A stretch of DNA of 50,025 nt from Burkholderiales bacterium (GCA_947446855.1 CANFIH010000010.1:1-50025); one strand, 5' to 3'. Shown: positions 7,939 through 16,362, numbered from the stretch's first letter. Numbers and translations are program-made. The notes: generated by a model not told the origin, from the letters alone.

Positions 7939-8666
7939 ACCCAGCGTCCGGAATCCGGACACAGCGTGGCGCGCGCACCCTGCACCAAAATCTGCTCTTC
8001 ATCCAGCAGCGAGGCGCTTGCGGGATCGATGTCGAAGGTGACACCCAGTGCCTGCGCCACGCCGGCGTTTTCGATCGGGAGCTCCCAGGTCAGAAAGATA
8101 AGGCTGCCGTCCTGCTCCGCGGGGAAATCGGCCGCTACAAAACCGCTGCGCTGGCGCGCAATCACGGCATGGGGTTGGCCGGTATCGAAGACCACGGCTG
8201 TGCCCCGGGTCAGCGGGATGCGGTCGCCCGTGTGCGGGAAGTGCAGGTCCCACCCGCGGTCCTCGCTCAGGAACAGATTGCAAAAGGCCATGCCGCCGTA
8301 CTGTGCGCCGTCATGGTGGTAGCGCGCGCCGCGGCAGGCCATCAAGGCCACCTCGCTGGTGGCCAGCAGTTCCTGCAGACCGAGCCCGCGCGTCCAATCG
8401 GCCACGGCCTGCACGCAATGCCGGTAATCCGGCCAGCGGGCTCTTGCGCGTACCAGGGGCAAGGCTTCCACATCGCCGGGCTCCAGGCCCAGGTGCACGC
8501 GGGTTTCCCTCTGCCAGTCGGCCAGCAGCCGGGCATTGGGCGCAGGCACGTCCAGCGTGGCGGTCTGCACGGCCGCACCTACCGAGCGGCTGCGCAAGGC
8601 CTTGCCGCTGCGGTAGTAGGCGACGGCAGGGCTTGGCGTCGTCTGCAGGGGAGTGGGTGCGCTCAT
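7926..8666 (-). CDS. Putative 2OG-Fe(II) oxygenase-like hypothetical protein
   Basis: The track ORF begins at 8819, but the first part overlaps the promoter and start of a divergent gene. ATG at 8666 (MSAPTPLQTT) gives a 246-residue protein. The C-terminal half resembles a jelly-roll dioxygenase: a possible iron triad of H117-x-D119 in YHHDGAQYGG and a distal His at about 166 (FDTGQPHAVIARQR). Between them lie the strand-like FCNLFLSED, LHFPHTGDRIPLTRGTAVVF. This assignment rests on motif spacing only and the substrate is unknown. It could instead be a non-catalytic double-stranded beta-helix protein. Confidence 0.72.
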   Translation of the reverse strand: MSAPTPLQTTPSPAVAYYRSGKALRSRSVGAAVQTATLDVPAPNARLLADWQRETRVHLGLEPGDVEALPLVRARARWPDYRHCVQAVADWTRGLGLQELLATSEVALMACRGARYHHDGAQYGGMAFCNLFLSEDRGWDLHFPHTGDRIPLTRGTAVVFDTGQPHAVIARQRSGFVAADFPAEQDGSLIFLTWELPIENAGVAQALGVTFDIDPASASLLDEEQILVQGARATLCPDSGRWVQAN

Positions 8667-8760
8667 CCAGAGGAGTGTAGTCAGCCGGCAGGCTGCCCAC
8701 GCAGAGACCGCCCCGGAGGAAGAATTACCGCTGCAGCGCCCCGCAAAGTAAAATGGGCAT

Positions 8761-8973
8761 ATGAGCAAACCAGTTACCAAGTCTTCCATCCTTGACGACG
8801 GCCTACGATACAAGGCCAAAACGTCCGGTTCCCCTTTTGGCGCACCCGGCGCCTATGCAGGAAACGCCACCATGTCGTGCTTCCTGTGCGGCAAGCACCG
8901 GCCCCGCACCGACCTCATGTCCAAAAGGCTGTTGGGCAAGAGCCACGTGGTGTGCTCGCCCAAATGCGGCTAG
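8761..8973 (+). CDS. Small zinc-ribbon-like protein, 70 aa
   Basis: This 70-residue protein has four cysteines arranged CX2C-X21-CX3C (MSCFLCGKHRPRTDLMSKRLLGKSHVVCSPKCG), which suggests a single structural zinc site and perhaps nucleic acid or protein binding. The N-terminal 35 residues look disordered. The ATG is preceded by AAAGTAAAATGGGCAT, so no strong ribosome binding site is visible. It is divergent from the oxygenase-like gene, and the next ORF starts 4 bp after its stop, so the two are likely co-translated. Function unknown. Confidence 0.75.
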   Translation: MSKPVTKSSILDDGLRYKAKTSGSPFGAPGAYAGNATMSCFLCGKHRPRTDLMSKRLLGKSHVVCSPKCG

Positions 8974-8977
8974 CCGG

Positions 8978-9292
8978 ATGACGGAAGACGGATTGGCGCC
9001 CCTGCGGGCGCAGATCTTGGCCATCGCCGATGCCGACAAAGTCACGCTGGAAAAAAGGCTGAAGCAGGAGATCCTGCTCATGCGCAGCCATGCGGGATTT
9101 GTGGAGGCAAAACCCGGCTACTTTGTCTGCGACGGCGCCCACGGCCGATCCGTTGCCGACCAGAAAGAAACCACGCTTTTCAACGCGCTCACCAAGAAGC
9201 CCATCCGCTGGGTGCCCTTCAAAAGCCATCTGTATGCGGTGCACGCCGCCCTGTGCTGGGCCGTGTTGGGCATTTCCACCAGCTACTGGTAG
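8978..9292 (+). CDS. Hypothetical protein, 104 aa
   Basis: The track ORF starts at 8792, but its first 62 codons are off-frame over the zinc-ribbon gene. ATG at 8978 (MTEDGLAPLRAQILAIADADKVTLEKRLKQEIL), 4 bp after the previous stop, is preferred. The N-terminal third is predicted helical. The middle holds KPGYFVCDGAHGRSVADQKETTLFNAL, and the C-terminus (VHAALCWAVLGISTSYW) is hydrophobic and might be a membrane or packing helix. I do not recognise a family. Coupling to the small zinc-ribbon gene suggests a shared role. Confidence 0.7.
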   Translation: MTEDGLAPLRAQILAIADADKVTLEKRLKQEILLMRSHAGFVEAKPGYFVCDGAHGRSVADQKETTLFNALTKKPIRWVPFKSHLYAVHAALCWAVLGISTSYW

Positions 9293-9334
9293 GCTCTCGC
9301 CTTTTTACCCGTAGACCCACCAAGAAAGATTCCG

Positions 9335-9583
9335 ATGAGCGAAGACTCTCCACGCCCGGCGCTGCCGGACCACCTCTCCATCGATCCGCGCAGCCCCCAT
9401 TACGTGGCCGCCGTGTTCGCACATGACATCGGCATTCTCTTCAATGCCAAGGAGCGCATGGATGTCGAGGAGTACTGCATCAGCGAAGGCTGGGTCAAGG
9501 TGCCGGCCGGCAAAACGCTGGACCGCAAGGGCAAGCCGCTGCTGATCAAAATCAAAGGCACGGTCCAAGCGTTTTACCGTTAA
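9335..9583 (+). CDS. DUF3297 family protein
   Basis: The 82-residue protein closely follows the DUF3297 pattern: LPDHLSIDPRSPHY near the start, then IGILFNAKERMDVEEYCISEGWVKVPAGKTLDRKGKPLLIKIKGTVQAFYR to the end. Length is normal for the family, whose function is unknown. It has its own start after a 42-bp gap, on the same strand as the two small genes before it. Confidence 0.9.
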   Translation: MSEDSPRPALPDHLSIDPRSPHYVAAVFAHDIGILFNAKERMDVEEYCISEGWVKVPAGKTLDRKGKPLLIKIKGTVQAFYR

Positions 9584-9635
9584 AGCCGTTTCTCCATCAA
9601 ACGTGCACTTTGCACGGCAAGGCGGGCCTTTGTAT

Positions 9636-10286
9636 TCAGCGCGTCCTGGCCAGTTCATCCCCCACCAGCTGTTTCAGCTGCTCAAAGCCAAACGAAGGCA
9701 GCGGCCTGCCGTTGACAAAGTATTCCGGGGTCTGTGACACGCCCAGGGTGTTGGCGTCGCCCAGGTCCTGTGCAATGGCCTGCAGCAGGTCCGGGGCGGT
9801 CATGTCGAACGCCAGTTGTTCCAGGTTCAGCCCGACACCGTCCAGATGCTTCCACACCAGCTCAATCTTGGCGGTGTGGTTGGAGGCCCAGTCATCCTGG
9901 CTTTCAAACAAGGCTTCCAGCGTGGGCCAGAACTTGCCCTGGCGGCGTGCAGCTTCCAGCAGCGCCACGACCTTGTCGGAGCCCTTGTGGAAGGGGGCGT
10001 AGCGCAGCACCAGCCGGATGCGGTCGGGTTGCCCGGCCATCAGTTGCTTGACCATCGGGTAAAACGTGCGGCAGGTGCCACAGGCCGGATCAAAAAATTC
10101 CACGATGACCACGGGGGCCTGCTCCGGGCCCAGGCTGGGCGAGTGCGCGCGAATCAAAGCCGTGCGATCCACGCTGGTGCCGGGCGTTGCCTGGGGTGTC
10201 GCACTGCCGAAGGATAGCCACCAGCCCAGCGCAGCCACTGCGAAAAATACCGCGATGGCGGCCCCGTAAATCGTCTTTTTTTGCAT
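9636..10286 (-). CDS. DsbA-like thioredoxin-fold protein, membrane anchored
   Basis: The 216-residue protein has one N-terminal hydrophobic segment (about residues 7-26, after MQKK), acting as signal anchor or signal peptide. A periplasmic DsbA/DsbG-like domain follows with the active site FFDPACGTCRTFYPM (C69-G-T-C72) and a helical insertion. It probably handles disulfide exchange or reduction in the periplasm. The start is well set by GGAGG 7 bases upstream on the minus strand. No dsbB partner is next to it. Its stop faces the DUF3297 gene convergently. Confidence 0.85.
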   Translation of the reverse strand: MQKKTIYGAAIAVFFAVAALGWWLSFGSATPQATPGTSVDRTALIRAHSPSLGPEQAPVVIVEFFDPACGTCRTFYPMVKQLMAGQPDRIRLVLRYAPFHKGSDKVVALLEAARRQGKFWPTLEALFESQDDWASNHTAKIELVWKHLDGVGLNLEQLAFDMTAPDLLQAIAQDLGDANTLGVSQTPEYFVNGRPLPSFGFEQLKQLVGDELARTR

Positions 10287-10497
10287 GCCTGGAATCCTCC
10301 GTAAATATGCGCTGCCCGCTTGGGCCGGCCCATTCTACGGACCCGGCAGCGCCCACTCACGGCAGGGCTGCCACCGGGTGTGTTGGCCTGCCGGTCTTTA
10401 GCGTCAGGCCTCCAGCGGGTGCCTGTCCAGTTAGACTGCAGCAGCGGCTGCGCCTGCAGCCTGCCATTCACCCTGCCCGCCACGGGCCGAGAGACCT

Positions 10498-11823
10498 ATG
10501 GAAAACGCAATCGCCTGGCTCCGGAGCTTCTCCTGGAAAGACGCCCTGCTGTCGTCGCTGCCGCTGTTGCTGGCCGTGACGGCAGCGGTCTGGCTGGCAC
10601 TGCACTTCATCAACCCCGCACCGCCTATGCAGGTGGTGATTGCCACCGGCGCCGAGGACAGCGAGTACCTCGAGTTTGCGAAGAGCTATGCCAGCCAGTT
10701 GGCGCAGGACGGTGTGACCCTGGAGGTGGAGTCCAGTGGCGGTGCGATGGACAACATCAAACGCCTGCGGGACCGCGATGACGCCGCACGCATTGCGTTT
10801 TTGCAGGACGGGCTGTCCGACACCGACGAAAGCAAGGCCAGCGATTCCGACGTCGATCTGGTGTCGCTGGGTGCGGTGTCCTACGAGCCGATCTGGATTT
10901 TTTACCGTAGCACCACACCGCATACGCGGCTGTCCGCGTTAAAGGGTCGCCGCATTGCCGTGGGCAGCGCCGGCTCCGGCACGCAGGTGCTGGCGCTGCG
11001 CCTGTTGCATGCCAGCGGCGTGGATGCAGGCAACAGCCATTTCGTTACGGTGGAGCGCAACCAGGCGCAGCAGCTGTTGCAGCAGGGCGCGGTGGATGCG
11101 GCCTTCTTCATCGGCGCGCCGGACTCGGTGCTGGTACGCACGTTGCTGGCGCAGCCGCAGTTGCGTCTCATGAACCTGGACCAGGCCGAGGCCACATCCA
11201 GGCAGTTCCCCTATCTGCACCACCTGGTGCTGCCGCACGGCGCCATGGACCTGGCGCGCAACCTGCCCGCCCGTGACCTGCACCTGCTGGCCACCACGAC
11301 GACGGTGGTGGTGACCCAGAACCTGCACCCGGCACTGGTATCGCTGTTGCTCAAGGCCATGCAAAAGACCCATGCCGGGCCCGACCTGCTGAGCGCACCG
11401 CACACCTTCCCGGCGGCCCGCGATATGGACATACCCTTGAGCAAAGAGGCCGCGCGCTTCTACCAGTCCGGCCCGCCCTTTCTGCAGCGCTACCTGCCGT
11501 TCTGGCTGGCCACGCTGGTAGACCGCGCAGCACTGGTGCTGATCCCCTTGCTGGCGATTCTGGTGCCGGTGCTGCGCACGGCACCTGCGCTGTATGGCTG
11601 GCGTATCCGCAGACGTATTTACCGCTGGTACGGCGAACTCAAATACCTGGAAATCCAGCTGCGCGCAGACCATGCGGCGGAGTCGCACGCGGCCTGGTTG
11701 CACCAGCTCGACCAGATCGAACACAAGGTCACGCACGCGGTGCTGCCGCTGGCTTTTTCCGAGCATGCCTACATGCTCAAGGAACACATCGAGCTGGTGC
11801 GGCGCAAGATGCTCTCGCCCTGA
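10498..11823 (+). CDS. TAXI-family TRAP transporter solute-binding-like protein, bitopic membrane form
   Basis: The 441-residue protein belongs to the TAXI (TRAP-associated extracytoplasmic immunogenic) group. An N-terminal membrane segment is at about 17-38. A binding domain follows (VVIATGAEDSEYLEFAKSYASQLAQDGVTLEVESSGGAMDNIKRLRD), with GRRIAVGSAGSGTQVLALRLL and NLPARDLHLLATTTTVVV. A second membrane segment is at about 341-362, and the charged helical cytoplasmic tail (about 363-441) reads YGELKYLEIQLRADHAAES. Ordinary TAXI proteins lack the C-terminal anchor. No TRAP permease gene is nearby, so it may act as a membrane-bound ligand sensor or share a distant permease. Confidence 0.85.
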   Translation: MENAIAWLRSFSWKDALLSSLPLLLAVTAAVWLALHFINPAPPMQVVIATGAEDSEYLEFAKSYASQLAQDGVTLEVESSGGAMDNIKRLRDRDDAARIAFLQDGLSDTDESKASDSDVDLVSLGAVSYEPIWIFYRSTTPHTRLSALKGRRIAVGSAGSGTQVLALRLLHASGVDAGNSHFVTVERNQAQQLLQQGAVDAAFFIGAPDSVLVRTLLAQPQLRLMNLDQAEATSRQFPYLHHLVLPHGAMDLARNLPARDLHLLATTTTVVVTQNLHPALVSLLLKAMQKTHAGPDLLSAPHTFPAARDMDIPLSKEAARFYQSGPPFLQRYLPFWLATLVDRAALVLIPLLAILVPVLRTAPALYGWRIRRRIYRWYGELKYLEIQLRADHAAESHAAWLHQLDQIEHKVTHAVLPLAFSEHAYMLKEHIELVRRKMLSP

Positions 11824-11837
11824 AAGACCGGGGCTGC

Positions 11838-11876
11838 AAAAAAATAATGCCCCCGGAATTTGCATTGCGGGGGCAT
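11838..11876 (-). terminator. Rho-independent terminator for the H1-like gene
   Basis: ATGCCCCCG and CGGGGGCAT form a 9-bp stem. On the minus strand it is followed by ATTATTTTTTT. It lies about 60 bp after the stop of the lysine-alanine-rich gene and just after the stop of the convergent TAXI gene. Confidence 0.85.
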
Positions 11877-11936
11877 GGGCCTGTCAGACAACAGGCGGGT
11901 TTTCAGGCGGCTTGCACGGCCTGACGGTTGCCAGGC

Positions 11937-12293
11937 TTACTTGGCCTTGGCTGCCTTCTTGACTGCCTTGGCAGGTGCTGCAACCGCAGGAGCGGGTGCT
12001 GCCTTGAGTGCGGCGCGCTGGTCTTTCAGGGCTGCGATTTCAGCGCTGAGTTTGGCCTTGCGCTCGTTGAGCTTGACCAGGCTGGCGTTGATTTTTGCAA
12101 TTGCCTTGGCAGCCTTGGAAACCACAGCCTTCTTGGCCACAGGTTTTGCTGCGACAGGTTTGGCAGCGGGCTTGACGGCAGGCTTGGCTGCGGCTTTTGC
12201 CGCTGGCTTTGCAACAGCCTTAACCGCTTTTGCGGGTGCTGTCTTGACGGGTTTTGTTGCTGCCTTGGGGGCCGCTTTTTTTGCAGTTGCCAT
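11937..12293 (-). CDS. Histone H1-like / AlgP-like lysine-alanine-rich protein
   Basis: The 118-residue protein is very rich in Lys, Ala and Pro. KPAAK/KPVA-type repeats occupy residues 1-60, a more ordinary amphipathic helix is at about 62-98 (IAKINASLVKLNERKAKLSAEIAALKDQRAALK), and a second basic tail ends AVKKAAKAK. This resembles eukaryotic-H1-like bacterial proteins, which bind DNA and compact the nucleoid. The helix may form a coiled coil. The start has an upstream AGGAA at a good distance, and a strong terminator follows. A role in nucleoid structure is inferred from composition. Confidence 0.85.
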   Translation of the reverse strand: MATAKKAAPKAATKPVKTAPAKAVKAVAKPAAKAAAKPAVKPAAKPVAAKPVAKKAVVSKAAKAIAKINASLVKLNERKAKLSAEIAALKDQRAALKAAPAPAVAAPAKAVKKAAKAK

Positions 12294-12473
12294 GTTGAGA
12301 GTTCCTCTTGGTTGGTTCGGCGAACATTATTCTTATGATGCAAATACACAGCCGCTTGGTATAGGCACCAGCGGCGATTATCGGGGAAAGTAAATTTCCG
12401 TCAAAAAATTCTGCGATCCCTTTGCATAAGTTCTGCATACTCGGTCTTGTCATCCCGACACAAGGAGCGCGCC

Positions 12474-12926
12474 ATGAAGATATTGTTAGCGGTCGATGGT
12501 TCGGAGTTGGCGCTGGAGGCCGTGCGATTTTCCATTCGCATGGCGTTGGCCGGTTTGCATTGCGAGGTGGTGCTGGCCAATGTGCAGGAGGCCGCCAATT
12601 TGTACGAGCTGATCGTCGCGCACAACCCGGACGTGCTGGAGCAAGTGAGTGCCGAGGCTGGCTTGCATGCGCTGCAATCAGCACGTGCGCTGCTGGATGC
12701 GGCTGAGGTGGAGTACGAGTGTGAAGTGGCCCAGGGCGACCCGGCGCATACCCTGATCGATATCGCTGAACGTTTTGCTTGCGACCTGATTGTGATGGGC
12801 GCACGTGGCCAAAGTACTTTGCGCCGCGCCGTGATGGGCTCGGTTTCCAGTGAAGTCTTGCACGCCAGCCTGGTGCCGGTGATGGTGGTGAAACCCGACC
12901 CGCTGTCCGGCGAGCTGGCCGAGTAA
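12474..12926 (+). CDS. Universal stress protein, UspA family
   Basis: The track start at 12447 is less likely than ATG 12474, which has AAGGAG 8 bases upstream and begins with the usual MKILLAVDGSELALEAVRF. The single-domain protein of 150 residues carries the ATP-binding type motif G-x2-G-x9-G-S (GARGQSTLRRAVMGS), so nucleotide binding is expected. Such proteins respond to starvation and redox stress. It is divergent from the H1-like gene, with a 180-bp space between them that must hold both promoters. Confidence 0.9.
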   Translation: MKILLAVDGSELALEAVRFSIRMALAGLHCEVVLANVQEAANLYELIVAHNPDVLEQVSAEAGLHALQSARALLDAAEVEYECEVAQGDPAHTLIDIAERFACDLIVMGARGQSTLRRAVMGSVSSEVLHASLVPVMVVKPDPLSGELAE

Positions 12927-12959
12927 GCAGGCCGTTGCGGTCCGGTGCGACCGTGTGGC

Positions 12960-13421
12960 TTACAGAAACCAGTCTGGATATACACCGCGCGCCTGATGCA
13001 AGAGCACCTTGCCCAGGCGGATCAATTCAGCGACCTCCGTCTCTTGTACCGGCTCGGTGGATCCGTAGCTGATCAGTTCTCGTTGCGTGTTGGCGTGCAT
13101 GATCTGTTCGGTCAGGTTGGAGGGGAGAACCAGGCGTTCGCAGGCCAGTTGCATCACCATCGCGCGGTGCCCGACCAGCCCGGTGGGCAGCAGGCCATGC
13201 AAATACAGCACGCCCAGGCTGAGTGAGTGGATGCCTTCATTGGCCATGAAGAAGCGGTCGACTGCCGTGAAGTCCATGCTCTTGGCATTGCGCACGCAGC
13301 ACACGGCGTTCGACAGCAGTTTGAGTGCGGAGTATTCATTGAAGCGGACTTTCTGCAACTGGCCGCTCCACAGCAGCACTTCCAGTTCTGCCGGTTGCTC
13401 TCGGAGTAAGGTGGTGGTCAT
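12960..13421 (-). CDS. Hypothetical protein, 153 aa
   Basis: This is a soluble, mostly helical protein with the segment SMDFTAVDRFFMANEGIHSLSLGVLYLHGLLPTGLVGHRAMVMQLACERLVLPSNLT. The helix pattern with GHR recalls small HEPN-like helical bundles, but no diagnostic RxxxxH motif was found, so this is weak. Codon use is normal for the window. It is convergent with the universal stress gene. No function is offered. Confidence 0.6.
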   Translation of the reverse strand: MTTTLLREQPAELEVLLWSGQLQKVRFNEYSALKLLSNAVCCVRNAKSMDFTAVDRFFMANEGIHSLSLGVLYLHGLLPTGLVGHRAMVMQLACERLVLPSNLTEQIMHANTQRELISYGSTEPVQETEVAELIRLGKVLLHQARGVYPDWFL

Positions 13422-13494
13422 GGGGTGATGCCTCGGTAGATCCTGTCACCTTCTATATCGACCGATGGCCTCCAAACAGGAGGGGGAAATACGC

Positions 13495-13806
13495 TTAACG
13501 CGGCTGGTCCAAGGCCTTGTGTACTTCGTGCGCCTGCACATCCACGACGTCGGCTTCATGGGAGGCCCGCGCTGGCGCAGCGGACCCGTTGCCGCCGCGG
13601 AACTGCCGCGAGGCTTGGTGAAAGCGCATCAAGGTCTGCAGTCCTGCCGGTTTGCGCCCGCGCAGCAAGGACCACAGCAGGGCCAGCAAGGCCGCACTGA
13701 GGCCGATGAGCAGGATGGTCGCCACCAACACGGACAGGAAGGCAAACAAGGCCAGTTTGAATAGGCTGCGCAAAACGGCAGACAGAAGTTCAGGAATGCG
13801 GTGCAT
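13495..13806 (-). CDS. Small membrane protein, 103 aa
   Basis: The N-terminal half is strongly hydrophobic, probably one long or two tightly packed membrane helices (LFKLALFAFLSVLVATILLIGLSAALLALLWSLLRG, about residues 14-50). A charged, low-complexity cytoplasmic tail follows (FRGGNGSAAPARASHEADVVDVQAHEVHKALDQPR). It is a plausible conserved inner-membrane protein of unknown function. It reads in the same direction as its neighbours but with 70-80 bp gaps. Confidence 0.6.
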   Translation of the reverse strand: MHRIPELLSAVLRSLFKLALFAFLSVLVATILLIGLSAALLALLWSLLRGRKPAGLQTLMRFHQASRQFRGGNGSAAPARASHEADVVDVQAHEVHKALDQPR

Positions 13807-13884
13807 GGCGCGATTTTGCGCCTGTCCTTCTATACCCCGGTGGATGTGTGCTTTTTCTCTAACGGTGTGCGAGGCCGCTGGACC

Positions 13885-14070
13885 TCAGAGCGGGCCACAC
13901 ACGGTGGTGGCGTACTCCTGGTCGTAGCAAACCTGCGACTTCTGGAAGTCTTCCCAGGCTTCTGCTGTGTTGGACTCCACCGCCACAGGCACCGGGATGT
14001 GGAAAGCGTCCGGGCTTGTCTGGCCGCCGCTCACCAGCATCCCAATGAGGGCATTGAAATTTTCGGTCAT
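13885..14070 (-). CDS. Small hypothetical protein, 61 aa
   Basis: This 61-codon ORF uses the same GC-rich third positions as its neighbours, and AGGGA lies 5 bases before the ATG. The product is acidic: MTENFNALIGMLVSGG, then PDAFHIPVPVAVESNTAEAWEDFQKSQVCYDQEY. No family was recognised. It stands alone between the small membrane protein and the histidine kinase. Confidence 0.55.
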   Translation of the reverse strand: MTENFNALIGMLVSGGQTSPDAFHIPVPVAVESNTAEAWEDFQKSQVCYDQEYATTVCGPL

Positions 14071-14248
14071 AGCGTTCCCTGCAAAAAGCGTGTCTATCAG
14101 CTGCCTGCCCCCATGGCGATCAGCCTATGGGACCGATTATGAGAAGGCAGGCGCTGTCGCAGCGCCAGGGCCCCATCCGGCAATTTGATAAACGGGGAAA
14201 ATTACCGCAATTGTCAATTTAATGCGTTGCCGCTGACGTGGTGCGGCA

Positions 14249-16231
14249 CTACGGCTGCGTGGCAGGCGGGCAATGCAAGGCCAGCATGCGCCTGAGCGAT
14301 TGGCCACTGTAGGGCTTTGACAAGTGGTCATCCATGCCGGCTGTGTGGGTGGCCTTGTGGTCCGCTTCCAGCACATTGGCTGTAATGGCGATGATGGGCA
14401 CATGGGCGTGCGGCGCTTCCATGGCGCGTATCCGGGTGGTGGCCTCCAGCCCTCCCATCACTGGCATCTGGATGTCCATCAGCACAATGTCCCAGGCCTG
14501 GGTGGGAAACAGCGCCACGGCGATTTGACCGTTGGCGGCCAGCGTCACATGGTGGCCCCAGTTGCTCAACAAAGTGGTGGCTACCGTCTGATTGACCGGG
14601 TGGTCTTCCACCAGCAGAATTTTGAGCGGGCGGGCGCTGTGGTCCAAAGGGACCTTGTCTGCGGGGTCGACGCAGACCATGTCCTCATCGGCAAGCGCTG
14701 CCGGTTCCGGATCAGCGCCCGTGAACTGCAGACTGAAGTAAAACGTGCTGCCCACGCCGGGCTGACTGAGCAGCTTGATAGTGCCGCCCATCAGTTCAAT
14801 CAGCCGCGCACAAATGGTCAAGCCCAGTCCGGTGCCGCCGAACTCCCGCGTGGTGGAGGCATCGGCCTGGCTGAAGGCGTAAAAGATGAGGTCCTGCTTT
14901 TCCGGGGAAATGCCGATCCCGGTGTCCGACACCGAAAAATCCACGGCATAGAGCTTGCCCGGCAGCTCGGTGCAAGACAGGTCCACGCTGATGCTGCCTG
15001 CACTGGTGAACTTGATGGCGTTGTCGCACAAGTTCAGCAGTACCTGCCGGATGCGTCCCGGGTCCCCCATCAGCCTTGGCGGGAACGCTGCCATATCGGG
15101 CAACACCAGCTGCAAGCCCTTGACGCGGGTGCGCACCTCAACGCTGTGCAGGGTCTCATCCACCAGGCCGCGCAAGTCAAAGCTCACATGCTCAAGCCGC
15201 ATCTGGCGGGCTTCGATCTTGGAAAAGTCCAGGATCTCGTTGAGGATGACCATCAGGGCCAGGGCCGACGATTTGACAGTGGCCAGGTACTTGCGCAGCA
15301 CCGGATCGTCCGTCATGTCGGCGGCCAGCTCGGTCATGCCAATCACGCCATTCATGGGGGTGCGTATCTCATGGCTCATGTTGGCCAGAAAATCACTCTT
15401 GGCCTGACTGGAGGACTCGGCGGCCTCCTTGGCCTTTTGCAGCTCCGCGTGGCTGTGTTCCCGCTCCTGGATCAACTTGACAATCGTGCCGGAGAGCCAG
15501 GTCATGTCCCGTTTGCCTTCGGCCGCCTCCAGCTCCGAGGGATGCAGCATCTCGGACAACACCCGGGTCAGGGATTCCAGCGCCTGGTCTCGCCCGCCCA
15601 AAGCGGAAAAGATCTGCCGGTACAGAAACATGCCGGCGCCAATGCTCAGCAGGGACAGGATCAGCCCCAGCGTCACGATCACCCGGATGGAGTGGTCGAT
15701 GGTGGCGTATTGCGCGTCGACCGCATTGGCCTGCAGGACTTCAATGCGCAGGCGCAACTTCTCCAGTTGGCGCACGATTTCTTCGGTCTGCTGGTCAAAG
15801 CCATGGGGCGCTTTCATGATGGCGTTGCCGCTTTTTTGCGATTGGCGGTAGGCCGCAACCATGCGCAGGCCGGTGTCATGCAGGTTCGTCAGGGCCACCG
15901 CCAGGTTTTGCGCATCGTCCCGAAGCTTGCTGTCCAGTGTGGACACCTCGGCCAGCAGACGCTGGGCGTGGTTGAGCGCATTCAACGCATCTGCCAGGCC
16001 ATCGTTTTCACCGGTGGCGGCAGAGTCTGTGACGTACTGCTGAACCTGGATGGCATCGACACGTGTCTCGGCCAGGCTGTTGACCAGGCGGTCTGTTACC
16101 TGGTGTTCAAAGTCGCTGCGCACCCGGATCTCGTGCAAGGAGGTGATCGAGCCTGCCAATATCCAGACGATCAAAAAGACGGACAGGGCAATGTAGCCAG
16201 GAATGAACGCTCTGAGCCGGTGTGAATTCAT
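14249..16231 (-). CDS. Hybrid sensor histidine kinase / response regulator
   Basis: The 660-residue inner-membrane sensor has membrane segments at about 12-31 and 183-205 around a helical periplasmic sensor region of about 150 residues. A HAMP-like linker, coiled coil and HisKA follow, with the phospho-accepting His287 in DFLANMSHEIRTPMNGVIGMTEL. The HATPase has N-box NLCDNAIKF and G-boxes DTGIGI and GGTGLGL. A C-terminal receiver domain carries Asp586 in DIVLMDIQMPVMGG, with KP in HLSKPYSG. No output domain or cognate regulator is adjacent, so phosphotransfer to an unlinked partner is expected. Confidence 0.93.
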   Translation of the reverse strand: MNSHRLRAFIPGYIALSVFLIVWILAGSITSLHEIRVRSDFEHQVTDRLVNSLAETRVDAIQVQQYVTDSAATGENDGLADALNALNHAQRLLAEVSTLDSKLRDDAQNLAVALTNLHDTGLRMVAAYRQSQKSGNAIMKAPHGFDQQTEEIVRQLEKLRLRIEVLQANAVDAQYATIDHSIRVIVTLGLILSLLSIGAGMFLYRQIFSALGGRDQALESLTRVLSEMLHPSELEAAEGKRDMTWLSGTIVKLIQEREHSHAELQKAKEAAESSSQAKSDFLANMSHEIRTPMNGVIGMTELAADMTDDPVLRKYLATVKSSALALMVILNEILDFSKIEARQMRLEHVSFDLRGLVDETLHSVEVRTRVKGLQLVLPDMAAFPPRLMGDPGRIRQVLLNLCDNAIKFTSAGSISVDLSCTELPGKLYAVDFSVSDTGIGISPEKQDLIFYAFSQADASTTREFGGTGLGLTICARLIELMGGTIKLLSQPGVGSTFYFSLQFTGADPEPAALADEDMVCVDPADKVPLDHSARPLKILLVEDHPVNQTVATTLLSNWGHHVTLAANGQIAVALFPTQAWDIVLMDIQMPVMGGLEATTRIRAMEAPHAHVPIIAITANVLEADHKATHTAGMDDHLSKPYSGQSLRRMLALHCPPATQP

Positions 16232-16362
16232 GGCATGCCGCCCGTGACAGGTGCTTTATTTGGTTGGAATTCAGTTTAAAACAATACGGCGCCCTTGGCG
16301 GCAACGGCCCCTGCCGGGGGAAATGTCCCCTCCGGCCAAAGGGTGCATTACACCGGACTTAC

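Noticed and set aside
9602-9616. Hairpin CGTGCActtTGCACG between the DUF3297 and DsbA-like genes
   Set aside because: The stem is only 6 bp and has no clear T-tract on either strand, so it is not called a terminator.
11860-12393. Plus-strand ORF (177 aa) over the H1-like gene
   Set aside because: Its low-complexity Ala/Gly/Leu composition is the reverse reading of the KPAAK repeats. The minus strand has the ribosome binding site and terminator.
14324-16225. Plus-strand ORF (633 aa) opposite the histidine kinase
   Set aside because: It is an antisense shadow of a gene with unmistakable HisKA, HATPase and receiver motifs.
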